DNA of 64,000 bases from JBAYIE01 sp965279165 (GTDB lineage Bacteria > Bacteroidota > Bacteroidia > UKL13-3), in assembly GCA_965279165.1 (NCBI GenBank), contig OZ257140.1, positions 1,178,001 to 1,242,000 of the forward strand, in the 5' to 3' direction. Positions 1-8,313 of the stretch are shown here, in pieces. Made by a program: the position numbers and the translations under genes. The notes beneath the pieces are model-generated. The model was not told the origin of the DNA. It did not search any database and saw only the letters and a list, made by a program, of their open reading frames with translations. How positions within the stretch are numbered: position 1 is the stretch's first letter; every line of letters starts with the position of its first letter.

Positions 1-908
1 GTAGTTTTCCAAATCTGTACATCATCGGTTGACAATGTCCGTTTATTGGATGCATAAGCGATGCTATCGCTTCCGGGTTTATAAACGATATCAATAAAAG
101 GACCTCCAGCCACTTTTGTCCATGTTGTTCCATCATCAGCTGTCCTGTAAATCCCTTCTGTTGTAGCTGCAAGTATGATATTTGGGTGAAAAATATTCAT
201 GGCAAGCTTGCGTACGAATTTCTTGTCTTTAACTAACCAATTAAATCCCGTTGTATCCCATGTTACTCCTCCGTTTGTTGATTTTAGAATCCCCATTGAA
301 GGATGATATCCCGCTTTATCTCCGGTTGCGATATACATAATATCCGGCGTATCCGGATGGATAACTATATCTGCCAATCCGATAACGGGAAGATTATCCG
401 AGCCTGTTGTCCATGTATTGCCATTGTTTGTAGTTTTCCATAATCCCCCATTAGGTGTGCCGGCAAAAATTATATTCGTGTCTTTGGGATGAAAAGTAAT
501 CGCTGTAATTCTTCCTATTCCATCTTCACTTGTATTTTTCGCTATTGGACCGATAGGCGACCAGTTCCCTGATTTTTTATAAAACTTAGCCATAGCAGAA
601 CCATGTGTGGATACATAATTATTCCATTCATTAATGGTTATATAAGGAGATGGAAATGAACCATCGGGATAAATTCTTCTCTCCCAAAAATATTCCCAAC
701 GTTTATAATGTGCTTCCTCTCCGTCTTCCGCTAAAAAACCCTCACTTCTTTTCAGCGTATCCGAAAACATTGGATTTAAAACTTCTCTTATTTGAAAAAA
801 ATTCGGTGATGGCACCGCCAAGAGGGAATCATGCACCCGTTGTGCATTTGCAGGTATTACCAAAAGACAAAAAATGCCAAACAAAAAGAAGCTACTAATT
901 GATTTCAT
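1..908 (-). CDS. Secreted BNR/sortilin-type beta-propeller protein, 3' end outside the window
   Basis: Reading the minus strand from the ATG at 906-908 gives an open frame to the window edge (302 complete codons, no stop). It opens with a signal peptide (MKSISSFFLFGIFCLLVIPANAQ split as a basic start, hydrophobic core and AQ end). From about residue 110 it contains repeated blades of the type GGLWKTTNNGNTWT, GILKSTNGGVTW and GIYRTADDGTTWT, the Asp-box signature of BNR/sortilin-like propellers. Such proteins in Bacteroidota are usually exported and often end in a T9SS sorting domain, but that end lies outside the window. It starts 10 bp after the stop of the small secreted protein upstream on the same strand, so the two are probably co-transcribed. 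The exact substrate is unknown. Confidence 0.85.
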   Translation of the reverse strand, partial: MKSISSFFLFGIFCLLVIPANAQRVHDSLLAVPSPNFFQIREVLNPMFSDTLKRSEGFLAEDGEEAHYKRWEYFWERRIYPDGSFPSPYITINEWNNYVSTHGSAMAKFYKKSGNWSPIGPIAKNTSEDGIGRITAITFHPKDTNIIFAGTPNGGLWKTTNNGNTWTTGSDNLPVIGLADIVIHPDTPDIMYIATGDKAGYHPSMGILKSTNGGVTWDTTGFNWLVKDKKFVRKLAMNIFHPNIILAATTEGIYRTADDGTTWTKVAGGPFIDIVYKPGSDSIAYASNKRTLSTDDVQIWKT

Positions 909-918
909 AAGGTTCTTA

Positions 919-1389
919 TTAAGGATAAATCAACATGGGAAGTTTGCGAAAACGAGAAATTGAAATATAATGTTTTTTGCCATTAATGGTATACCTAATC
1001 AAACCTTCTCCTTTGAATTTGATTGGTGCTTTTATTTTAAGTTCCTCAGGTGAACTATGGATATTGGCAATTAGTGTTAGGTTATCTTTTTTCTCGGAAG
1101 GAACTATGATAAATTTTCCGCCACATTTGTTCACCCATATACTGTCGAATATAATTTGTTTTTGGTAAGTGATGATTTTTAATTCGTAGTTCGTACCGGA
1201 ACCGCCTTCTTGTATTCCTGCAACCCACTCTTGTGAAGTGGACGACAATATCTTAACATTTGTCTTAGCTTCATTAAACATGGACATCAAGATTAACATC
1301 AATACTTTCACTAAATTAAAAAACATTTTTTTGGTTTTAAATTGGTTATTCTTATTTAGGTGTAGGTCTTTCTTCGATACAATATTCAA
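919..1389 (-). CDS. Small hypothetical secreted protein
   Basis: 156 codons with an N-terminal hydrophobic stretch. The hydrophobic segment begins at Met22 (MFFNLVKVLMLILMSMF), so translation may really start at 1326, giving a conventional signal peptide. The remainder is beta-rich with motifs such as SIWVNKCGGKFIIVPS and reads like a small Ig-like or PKD-like periplasmic domain; I recognise no family. It sits immediately upstream of the BNR-propeller gene with a 10-bp gap, so a shared transcript and shared export are likely. Function unknown. Confidence 0.6.
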   Translation of the reverse strand: MNIVSKKDLHLNKNNQFKTKKMFFNLVKVLMLILMSMFNEAKTNVKILSSTSQEWVAGIQEGGSGTNYELKIITYQKQIIFDSIWVNKCGGKFIIVPSEKKDNLTLIANIHSSPEELKIKAPIKFKGEGLIRYTINGKKHYISISRFRKLPMLIYP

Positions 1390-1638
1390 CTCCTATAAAG
1401 CAGAAGAATAATATACAACGGATTGATTTATTCAAAATTATACGTAATTATTTTAATTCAACCACTTAAATTATATCGAAATGATTCAAATCATGTAAAA
1501 TGATAACGCAAATTCATTTTTAAAAAGGTTAGTGAATTAACTTTTGTATTTAATTCTTGAATTTTACTAGTTGGCTTGTATTCGAACAAAGTAAATTAAA
1601 TTATACAATCCTTCCGAAAAGCGTATTTTTACTTCTAA

Positions 1639-3486
1639 ATGTATTCTTTCAGGAAATTATTTTCTTTCATACTTTTTCTGTTGTCTGGACTATCTGTCTA
1701 TGCCAAAGACCATGATACGGTTTATATAAAGAGATTATTGGAAGATGCCATGCGTTTGCAAACTTCCAATCTTGATTCGACGAATCTACTGGCACATCAA
1801 GCGATGGAACTTTCCATTCCTGCGAAATTTAATTCCGGAATTCGAAATGCATGTATACGTATAGGATCGGTTTGGATGGCCAAGGGCAGAAATGATTCTT
1901 CCTTTTTATATTTAAGAAAAGCGTATGAAATAAGTAAAAGCAACCAGGATAATAAGGGTCTTGTTGGTGCGTCCATACTGCTTGGATATGCTCACCTGTA
2001 TCAAAACAAAGCCGATTCTGCTTTTTACTACTTTTATGAAGGACTGAGATACGCTCAACGCGCCAATTCCCCTGAGTTGAGAACGCAGATATACAATTCA
2101 CTGGGTAATCTTCTTACCGAGTACAAAGACTACTCCAGAGCACTTTCTTATTACCGGATTGGACTATTTCTGGCTAAGAAATACAACCAACCCTTGGAAC
2201 AAAATACCGCTTATATGGGAATAGGAGGAGTGTATTACCTATTGAATAATTACAAGAACGCTTTGCTGTATTTTCAATTGGTAGATAGTTTAACTGAAGG
2301 TGCGGAAGAATCAATTGCCCATTATCAGAATTTTAATAACCTCGCATTGTGTTACCAAGAACTGAATCAAAACCAGTTGGCCTTAGACTATTTTCACCGG
2401 GCACATTTGTTTTATAAAGCCAACGAAATGTTGAGTGAAGAGGCCAATCTTTGCTACAATCTAGCTTGTTTATATTCGGACATCAAGAACACAGATAGCG
2501 CCAAATTTTATATCAATCAGGCCATTGAAATATCGCAAGACTTAAAAGAATTAAAAAAGGTAGCTGAATGTAAAAAGTTATTATCGGATTTGTATTTAAG
2601 TAAAGAAAACTACAAAGATGCCTTCCACACGTTAAACTTATATGTGCAGTTGTCGGACTCATTGCTTAACACTGAAAAAATTAATAGCATAAGTGAAATG
2701 CGGACAAAGTATGAAACAGGACTTAAAGAACGTAAAATTGAATTATTAAATGTTCAGAATGAAAGCCGCACGCGAGAAAGGAATTACCTCGCATCAGGAG
2801 TAATACTTTTATTGGTGTTAACTGTGTTACTATTTTGGCAGCGAAATAAAGTGAAACAAGCAAAAGCACGTTCAGACGGTTTATTATTGAATATTCTTCC
2901 TTCAGAAGTTGCAGATGAATTAAAAAAGACGGGAGCTTCAAAAGCAAAGCAATATCAAAATGTAACGGTTATGTTTACTGATTTTGTCGACTTTACAAAA
3001 ATCAGTGAACAGTTAACTCCATCCGAATTGGTGGAAGAAATCAATAAGAATTTCATTGCATTCGACAAAATCATGGATAAATATGAAGTCGAAAAAATTA
3101 AAACCATTGGAGATGCATACCTGGCTGTTTGTGGACTACCCATTCAAACAGCGGATCATGCAGAACGGATGATAAATGCGGCTATTGAACTGCAGGAATT
3201 TATTAAAAACGAAAACAGTTTATTTCAATTACGAATAGGAATGAATTCAGGGCCTGTAGTTGCCGGAATTGTTGGGACTCGTAAGTTCGCCTATGATATT
3301 TGGGGCGATACGGTGAACACTGCAAGTCGTATGGAAAGTATCAGTGAACCGGGTAAAATCAATATAAGTCATTCAACCTATTTGTTGGTAAAAGATCGTT
3401 TCAATTGTCAATACCGAGGTAAAATTAATGCCAAAGGAAAAGGGGCAGTGGATGCATACTTTATAGAGGGCTTAAAAACTTCATAA
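1639..3486 (+). CDS. TPR-containing membrane adenylate cyclase (class III)
   Basis: 615 residues. Signal peptide (about 1-22), a run of tetratricopeptide repeats (about 30-350) expected in the periplasm, a coiled coil, a single membrane helix (about 384-404, LASGVILLLVLTVLLFW) and a cytoplasmic class III cyclase domain (about 410-612). Visible catalytic signatures are the metal-binding FTDF (about 445), the adenine-specifying lysine in IKTIGDAY (about 486), and YDIWGDTVNTASRM (about 551), which supplies the adenine-contacting Asp and the transition-state Asn and Arg. These favour ATP over GTP. Inference: periplasmic TPR input is converted to cAMP production. A paralogue with the same layout lies at 54236-56182. 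Confidence 0.92.
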   Translation: MYSFRKLFSFILFLLSGLSVYAKDHDTVYIKRLLEDAMRLQTSNLDSTNLLAHQAMELSIPAKFNSGIRNACIRIGSVWMAKGRNDSSFLYLRKAYEISKSNQDNKGLVGASILLGYAHLYQNKADSAFYYFYEGLRYAQRANSPELRTQIYNSLGNLLTEYKDYSRALSYYRIGLFLAKKYNQPLEQNTAYMGIGGVYYLLNNYKNALLYFQLVDSLTEGAEESIAHYQNFNNLALCYQELNQNQLALDYFHRAHLFYKANEMLSEEANLCYNLACLYSDIKNTDSAKFYINQAIEISQDLKELKKVAECKKLLSDLYLSKENYKDAFHTLNLYVQLSDSLLNTEKINSISEMRTKYETGLKERKIELLNVQNESRTRERNYLASGVILLLVLTVLLFWQRNKVKQAKARSDGLLLNILPSEVADELKKTGASKAKQYQNVTVMFTDFVDFTKISEQLTPSELVEEINKNFIAFDKIMDKYEVEKIKTIGDAYLAVCGLPIQTADHAERMINAAIELQEFIKNENSLFQLRIGMNSGPVVAGIVGTRKFAYDIWGDTVNTASRMESISEPGKINISHSTYLLVKDRFNCQYRGKINAKGKGAVDAYFIEGLKTS

Positions 3487-3497
3487 GCTAACATATT

Positions 3498-3519
3498 AAA
3501 TCCCCCGAATTGGGGATAT
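3498..3519. repeat. Short inverted repeat, possible weak terminator
   Basis: AATCCCC and GGGGATATT face each other across CGAATT just after the cyclase stop codon. The stem is only about six GC-containing pairs and no clear T-run follows, so termination is possible but weak. Confidence 0.3.
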
Positions 3520-3566
3520 TAACTTCAGTTGTAAAAGGTAACTTGCATGAAATAAAACGAAATATT

Positions 3567-4445
3567 ATGGCAGACAATACATGGAATGGAAATAATAATC
3601 CCCGCGGGGCATCTTTAACTTTTACCAACACCAATGGCAAAGCTTTCACCTATTATTATTGTGTAATAGATTTCCCAACAAGCTATTTTGATAATGGTGG
3701 GCCGACTCCTTCTTTTAATTTTACCGGGGTAAGTATGATCGACTATCCCGGTGGGATGGATTATAATTCCGGTACAAACTATTTAGCTGTGGATAGAACT
3801 TTGGTTTACTATCTAAGTAAATATTATTACTGCATACAAGACACAACCGGTGAATTTGATCCATCTTGCTGGCAATTTGCCGGCAACAATAGCTACCAAT
3901 TATCCTATGATTGGCAGTATACTTTAGGTGCTTGGCCGGGAGCCAATACCCCATCGAGCAGTGGAACAACAACATTGCCGGTTGGACTATTTACCACGGA
4001 TCCAAGTTACAACCAAGATCTTGGACCAATTGTAAGTATACAAATGACGATTTCAAATACTTACGCAATTAAGGGAAATCCCAACTCGCTTCGACCACCG
4101 GTAATTAATCTGCCCCTTCGTTCAAATAATGGCGGAACCACAGGTACTCCGGTGTATGCCATTTTTCTAAGCGAATACGATCCTATCAACTATTTTATAC
4201 TCGTATGTTTAAATACCGGTCAGCCGGGAACTAAGAACAAGCTTGGTGGAGGTCAAATTTTTGGGGATGGTTATAATTATAATTTCACAACCGGTTCGGG
4301 AGGACCACCAAACCCGGTTGCTGCAGTAGGTACCATGCCTTACCAAACAAATCTACCTCCCATTGTAGGAATTGCAATTAATGGAGGAACGCCATATCCT
4401 TTCCCAAATCCTGTTACTACAAATCCTTATGTTTATACACTTTAA
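3567..4445 (+). CDS. Hypothetical aromatic- and Gly/Asn/Thr-rich protein without signal peptide
   Basis: The frame is open from a TTG at 3510, but the ATG at 3567 (MADNTWNGNNNPRG), preceded by an A-rich leader, is the better start and gives 292 residues. There is no signal peptide, lipobox or membrane helix. Composition is unusual: many Tyr, Trp, Phe, Gly, Asn, Thr and Pro, with short blocks such as YYYCVIDFP, LSKYYYCIQD and GGTTGTPVYAIF, suggesting an all-beta fold. It follows the adenylate cyclase on the same strand. I do not recognise a family; the function is unknown. Confidence 0.6.
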   Translation: MADNTWNGNNNPRGASLTFTNTNGKAFTYYYCVIDFPTSYFDNGGPTPSFNFTGVSMIDYPGGMDYNSGTNYLAVDRTLVYYLSKYYYCIQDTTGEFDPSCWQFAGNNSYQLSYDWQYTLGAWPGANTPSSSGTTTLPVGLFTTDPSYNQDLGPIVSIQMTISNTYAIKGNPNSLRPPVINLPLRSNNGGTTGTPVYAIFLSEYDPINYFILVCLNTGQPGTKNKLGGGQIFGDGYNYNFTTGSGGPPNPVAAVGTMPYQTNLPPIVGIAINGGTPYPFPNPVTTNPYVYTL

Positions 4446-4584
4446 TGGAGGAATAATTTTATAGTGATTCAACTGAATCTAAGTTGTTATTCACTTTCTT
4501 ATCTATCGGTCGTTCCATATTAATGCTCAAGCGAAGCTGATGACCATGGAATCCTATATTGTTTAATGTTATAAAACTAACCAC

Positions 4585-4792
4585 GTTCTCGCGAACGTCT
4601 CGTTCGTGAACCATATATTCAACTCGAAAACCTCGTTTTCTAACCTGACAGTCCTTTGGAAGCAATATCAGTTTGGTGAATATGCATTGTTTACAACATG
4701 CCATGAATGTGTCGATCGCAAGAAGGGGAAAATCACGTTAGTGTGGTGACTATGCATTGCGGATAACCTCACACGGACGCATAGTCCACGGG
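4585..4792. repeat. Dispersed about 209-bp structured repeat, copy 1
   Basis: Matches 7661-7869 over its full length in the same orientation with scattered substitutions and small indels. It opens with an inverted repeat (GTTCTCGCGAACG, then TCT, then CGTTCGTGAAC), contains two internal versions of TGGTGAnTATGCATTG about 70 bp apart, and ends with GTCCACGGG. Short open frames across it on the minus strand are not conserved between the copies, so it looks non-coding (MITE-like or an RNA-forming element). It fills most of the 409-bp space 4446-4854. Confidence 0.75.
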
Positions 4793-4854
4793 TTAATTTA
4801 AAACCATATAAGTTTCATATTTATAATAGCAAACAACAAATACTAAATTAATTA

Positions 4855-5514
4855 TTATAATTCATTGTAAAATGCCCAATTAAGACTCCTATCCACTTTT
4901 GAATAAAGTGCTGTAATTTTATTATGAATTGAATTTCTGTGACCTGACCCAATTAAGAAAACAGCCTGAGTGAATTGATTTTTACTACTAAATTTTATGA
5001 TATTTTCTAGCATTGCATTTTCACGCCTTTCCTGTTCTTCATGGAATAACTTGTAAATCTGAGATAGCTGATTATTAAAAGATCCAAAACCTAAAACACC
5101 TTGTTCAAAATCTTTTTTTGCTTTAAATAATTCCGAACAACGTTTGCTATTCAAAAAAGCAAACCCATCTTGATTGATTATAATGTTTTCTTCATCCTCA
5201 AGCTTACTATATGCATTGTATTTCTTGAACGAATTAAACATAAACTCAATCTGTTGGTTAGTTATGTTTGGGTCAGTTTCAATATCTACCGGAATGTGTG
5301 AGATTATGTGGTTTTGAATGTATTTTCTTATGCATTTCACTTCTAATGGCAATTGATTACTTTCTGCCATTGAATAAGCTTTGTCAAACCACTTTTCAGA
5401 AATTTCTTCAAAAATGACATCCGGATTTATTGTCTCCAGAATTTGATATAATGCATCTGAATTGCAATTCCCTATTTCTGAATGCGCTGTAAAAATAATA
5501 GTGACTCTTTGCAT
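4855..5514 (-). CDS. TraB/PrgY/ChaN-superfamily-like protein
   Basis: 219 residues, no signal peptide. Motifs fit the TraB/ChaN/erythromycin-esterase-like fold: an N-terminal IIFTAHSE strand-His-Ser-Glu, NPDVIFEE about 25 residues later, RRENAMLENII, and a C-terminal VFLIGSGHRNSI that resembles the conserved Gly-x-Gly-His of TraB proteins. Family members range from pheromone shut-off proteins to putative peptidases; no substrate can be named here. The gene is divergent from the restriction-like nuclease at 5750 and lies between two copies of the 209-bp repeat, so it is likely accessory. Family assignment is by motif only. Confidence 0.5.
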   Translation of the reverse strand: MQRVTIIFTAHSEIGNCNSDALYQILETINPDVIFEEISEKWFDKAYSMAESNQLPLEVKCIRKYIQNHIISHIPVDIETDPNITNQQIEFMFNSFKKYNAYSKLEDEENIIINQDGFAFLNSKRCSELFKAKKDFEQGVLGFGSFNNQLSQIYKLFHEEQERRENAMLENIIKFSSKNQFTQAVFLIGSGHRNSIHNKITALYSKVDRSLNWAFYNEL

Positions 5515-5749
5515 TATCCTTTCCTAATTAAAGATGAAGGGTGCAATTTAACAATATTGATTACCAATTTATTTAGTAGTTAATCAATATAGTAGTCCAC
5601 TACTTTTTGAAATTGATGAGTTTTTAAATGATGAGTTAAAACCATTGAAGTGAGTTTGGTATAAGTAAAGAAATATTGATCACCGAGTTTAAACCAGTTT
5701 GGTATCTGTTATCAAATACCTATTATTGTTATGTTCAAAAAAAAAACCT

Positions 5750-6883
5750 ATGGAGGACTTTAAAGTAAAAATCGCTCAATTAGCTGATAGAGTGAACAGC
5801 CTAAAAGGACAAATTCAAACGGAAGAGGCAACAAAAAACGCCTTCATAATGCCGTTTATTCAATTGTTAGGATATGATGTTTTTAACCCCCTCGAGGTTG
5901 TCCCAGAGTTTACAGCCGACATAGGACTAAAAAAGGGGGAGAAGGTTGACTATGCGATATTTTTGAATAACAAACCCGTTCTAATTGTCGAATGTAAGAA
6001 ATGGCATGATGGTTCAGATGCTCACAGCTCACAGCTATCTAGATACTTTCATACATTGGATTGCAAGTTCGCACTATTAACAAATGGGATAGATTTTAGG
6101 TTCTACACCGACTTGAAGAAATTGAATGTAATGGATGAACAGCCATTTCTAAAATTCAACATTACCGATATAAAGGACTACCAAATTGATGAACTGCAAA
6201 AGTTTCATAAATCCCAATTCAGTGAAGAGCAAATTCTTAATACTGCGAGTAGATTGAAGTATGAAAGTGAAATGAAGTCTATTCTAAAAAGGGAATTTGA
6301 CTCCCCAACAGATACGTTTTTAAAGTTTTTTGTTTCCCAAGTTTATGACGGTAGAGCAACCGAGAAAGTAATGGCAGACTTTAGAGAGATATTCCTTCGA
6401 ACCACTAATATCTTTTTACGCGAGTACATTAAGGAAAAGATAAATATGGTTTTCGAGAGTAGCACCGCCAAGTTAGAGAAAGATACCCCTATAAATACAC
6501 CAGTTAGCACAACGGATGAAGTTCAACAAAACACACCAAATTCCGATAGGATTATAGATACAACTATTGAAGAAATTGAGGCATTTTATGCGGTTAAATC
6601 AATACTCAGGTCCAAATTTGACCCTAAGAGATTTGTAATGAGGGATGCCCAGTCCTATTGTAGTGTACTATTGGATGACAACAACAGGAAACCAATTTGT
6701 CGGTTATGGTTTAATGGAAAAAAGAAATATCTAGGTGTATTCAATGAATCCAAAACAGAGGTTAGATATGAAGTGAACGATTTGGACGATATATATAAGT
6801 ACTCTGAAGAAATTCTAAAAACGCCAGACTATTATAATAATTTAAAACCAATAACAGAGGATAGCTCAACAAGTGAAATTTGA
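5750..6883 (+). CDS. Stand-alone type I restriction endonuclease-like protein (HsdR N-terminal domain)
   Basis: The frame is open from 5699, but ATG 5750 within a GGAGG-like context (CTATGGAGG) gives MEDFKVKIAQLADRV, matching the usual family start; 377 residues. An N-terminal block (IQTEEATKNAFIMPFIQLLGYDVFNP) and a PD-(D/E)xK core (KVDYAIFLNNKPVLIVECKK) identify the HSDR_N_2 nuclease domain. The last 90 residues (FYAVKSIL through YKYSEEIL) form a separate small domain often joined to it. No HsdM, HsdS or helicase gene is adjacent, so it is not a complete type I system. It may act alone in defence or be a relic. Repeat-bounded accessory location supports transfer. Confidence 0.8.
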   Translation: MEDFKVKIAQLADRVNSLKGQIQTEEATKNAFIMPFIQLLGYDVFNPLEVVPEFTADIGLKKGEKVDYAIFLNNKPVLIVECKKWHDGSDAHSSQLSRYFHTLDCKFALLTNGIDFRFYTDLKKLNVMDEQPFLKFNITDIKDYQIDELQKFHKSQFSEEQILNTASRLKYESEMKSILKREFDSPTDTFLKFFVSQVYDGRATEKVMADFREIFLRTTNIFLREYIKEKINMVFESSTAKLEKDTPINTPVSTTDEVQQNTPNSDRIIDTTIEEIEAFYAVKSILRSKFDPKRFVMRDAQSYCSVLLDDNNRKPICRLWFNGKKKYLGVFNESKTEVRYEVNDLDDIYKYSEEILKTPDYYNNLKPITEDSSTSEI

Positions 6884-6916
6884 CCTTTAATAATATAACA
6901 GGTATCACTTTGTTTC

Positions 6917-7510
6917 CTATAAATCTGATTCATCCTCAGCCTTTTTAAGTTTCTTGTTTAAATAGGCTAATTCATAATCTTCATATTCTAACATAATTAA
7001 TAATGATTTTGATATCCCTAAAGTAATGCCTCCATTTTTTAATTTCCAGAACGAATATATTGATCCTTTGCCAGTCTTAATTGCTAACATTTCATTTCCA
7101 TCTCCATCTTTATAAGGCGATTCAATTGACCGCCAGTAAGTACTTCTGCCGTATTTATTGTCAAGGGTGTTTTTCAATTGGTCAAATTCATATTGTACAC
7201 TTTCCTCTAATTCCTTATAAACTATAACTACATTAAAAAGTTTATCTTCAACAAAACTTAATTGAACCATTTCGGACATTTTGGACCCGACTTTGACTTG
7301 GTTATAAATTAACAGTTCCTTTTTCGAATTTGTAATATCTATAACTCCCCCTCGTTTTGCCAATGTATACTTAACTTGAGAAATGGAATTTCCAAAAGAT
7401 AATCCAATTGGTGCATCAAAAGATTTCATGATTTGGGATGTATCAATTGTTTGACCAATAGTCGAGAATGATATTAAAAATATCACTATAATAAATAATT
7501 TCTTCTTCAT
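6917..7510 (-). CDS. Hypothetical secreted protein
   Basis: 197 residues with a clear signal peptide (KKKLFIIVIFLISFSTIGQ). The mature part is charged and soluble, with the stretch GLSFGNSISQVKYTLAKRGG near the start, resembling small periplasmic proteins of Bacteroidota that bear a conserved G-x-S-x-x-x-V-K helix. No catalytic motif is seen. It is convergent with the nuclease gene (34 bp apart) and lies inside the repeat-bounded segment. Function unknown. Confidence 0.65.
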   Translation of the reverse strand: MKKKLFIIVIFLISFSTIGQTIDTSQIMKSFDAPIGLSFGNSISQVKYTLAKRGGVIDITNSKKELLIYNQVKVGSKMSEMVQLSFVEDKLFNVVIVYKELEESVQYEFDQLKNTLDNKYGRSTYWRSIESPYKDGDGNEMLAIKTGKGSIYSFWKLKNGGITLGISKSLLIMLEYEDYELAYLNKKLKKAEDESDL

Positions 7511-7660
7511 AAGTTAAAACTCTAAAATTAATTTTTAATAAACAAGTATACATGTACTATTATTTATAAAAAAATGAGCCATTTAACCGCTTCAATAGTT
7601 TCAGAGGAACGTAATGAAAGCTAAACAAAAATCACCATTACTGGGGATTCATGCTTACCC

Positions 7661-7869
7661 GTTCTCGCGGACGTCTCCTCCGTGAACCATTTATTCAACT
7701 CGAAAACCTCGTCTACCAACCCTGACAGTCCTTTGGAAGCAATTTAAGTTTGGTGAATATGCATTGTTTACAACATGCCATGATTGTGACGATCTCAAGA
7801 AGGGGAAAATCACGTTAGTGTGGTGACTATGCATTGCGGAAAACCTCACATGGATGCTTGGTCCACGGG
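7661..7869. repeat. Dispersed about 209-bp structured repeat, copy 2
   Basis: Second copy of the element at 4585-4792, same orientation. In its opening inverted repeat the arm CGAACG of copy 1 is CGGACG here while the facing arm changes from CGTTCG to CCTCCG, so one A-T pair is replaced by G-C on both sides; a neighbouring pair is lost. The two copies flank the genes at 4855-7510. Confidence 0.75.
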
Positions 7870-7983
7870 AACATTTCAAATTAAAAACGAGAGTAGTCGC
7901 TTTCGCTCATTGTATCTGGTTTTCAATCAAAAATCATTTGGTAAATTAGTGCGAGTGTGAGAGCGAGTAAGGAGGGACAAAAT

Positions 7984-8023
7984 CAGAACGGGAGTGGTCG
8001 CTTTCGCTCTCACTCCCGTTCTG
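7984..8023 (-). terminator. Strong hairpin terminator directly after tRNA-Phe
   Basis: CAGAACGGGAGTG pairs perfectly with CACTCCCGTTCTG (13 bp) around a loop that itself contains GCGAAAGC. ATTTTG follows on the minus strand and TTTTTG on the plus strand, so it can work in both directions; it begins 7 nt after the tRNA 3' end. A partial copy of the hairpin core (AGTAGTCGCTTTCGCTCA) lies about 95 bp away near 7893. Confidence 0.75.
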
Positions 8024-8029
8024 TTTTTG

Positions 8030-8102
8030 TGGTGTGGGAGGGAATCGAACCCCCGACACAAAGATTTTCAGTCTTTTGCTCTACCAACTGAGCTACCGCA
8101 CC
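8030..8102 (-). tRNA. tRNA-Phe (GAA)
   Basis: The minus strand reads GGTGCGG, TA, a GCTC/GAGC D arm, an anticodon arm AAAGA-CTGAAAA-TCTTT with anticodon GAA, and a T arm GGGGG-TTCGATT-CCCTC type loop, ending CCACACC plus discriminator A. No CCA is encoded. The acceptor stem has a C5-A68 mismatch (5' GGTGCGG against 3' CCACACC), unusual for an active tRNA. 73 nt. A partial copy follows upstream. Confidence 0.9.
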
Positions 8103-8104
8103 AA

Positions 8105-8147
8105 TTTTGCTCTACCATCCCGATACTAATCGGGAGAGCTACCGCAA
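8105..8147 (-). pseudogene. tRNA-Phe 5' fragment with palindromic insert in the D loop
   Basis: On the minus strand it reads GTTGCGGTAGCTC, then TCCCGATTAGTATCGGGA, then TGGTAGAGCAAAA. The flanks match tRNA-Phe positions up to the anticodon stem; the D-loop bases are replaced by the 18-nt palindrome. No 3' half exists, so it cannot be a working tRNA. Confidence 0.7.
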
Positions 8148-8313
8148 CTTCAAGTTAAATTCCTGTTTGTAATAAGTGAATTTGGTTTACTTTTTACCTG
8201 ACAGGGCTGCAAATGTAAATTTTTATAGAGATTGTACAAAAGAAATTTAACAAATATCTTTTTAGCCCTTCCAACTCCCGATTCTTTACTATAATTGTAT
8301 ACAATATTTAATT

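Noticed and set aside
650..898. 82-codon plus-strand open frame near the left edge
   Set aside because: Antisense to the start of the BNR-propeller gene, whose signal peptide and Asp-box repeats are clear on the minus strand.
4459..4704. 81-codon minus-strand open frame
   Set aside because: It lies largely in the 209-bp repeat; the matching frame is not kept in the second copy.
7691..7879. 62-codon minus-strand open frame
   Set aside because: Also inside the repeat, with a different reading of the same DNA; no coding features.
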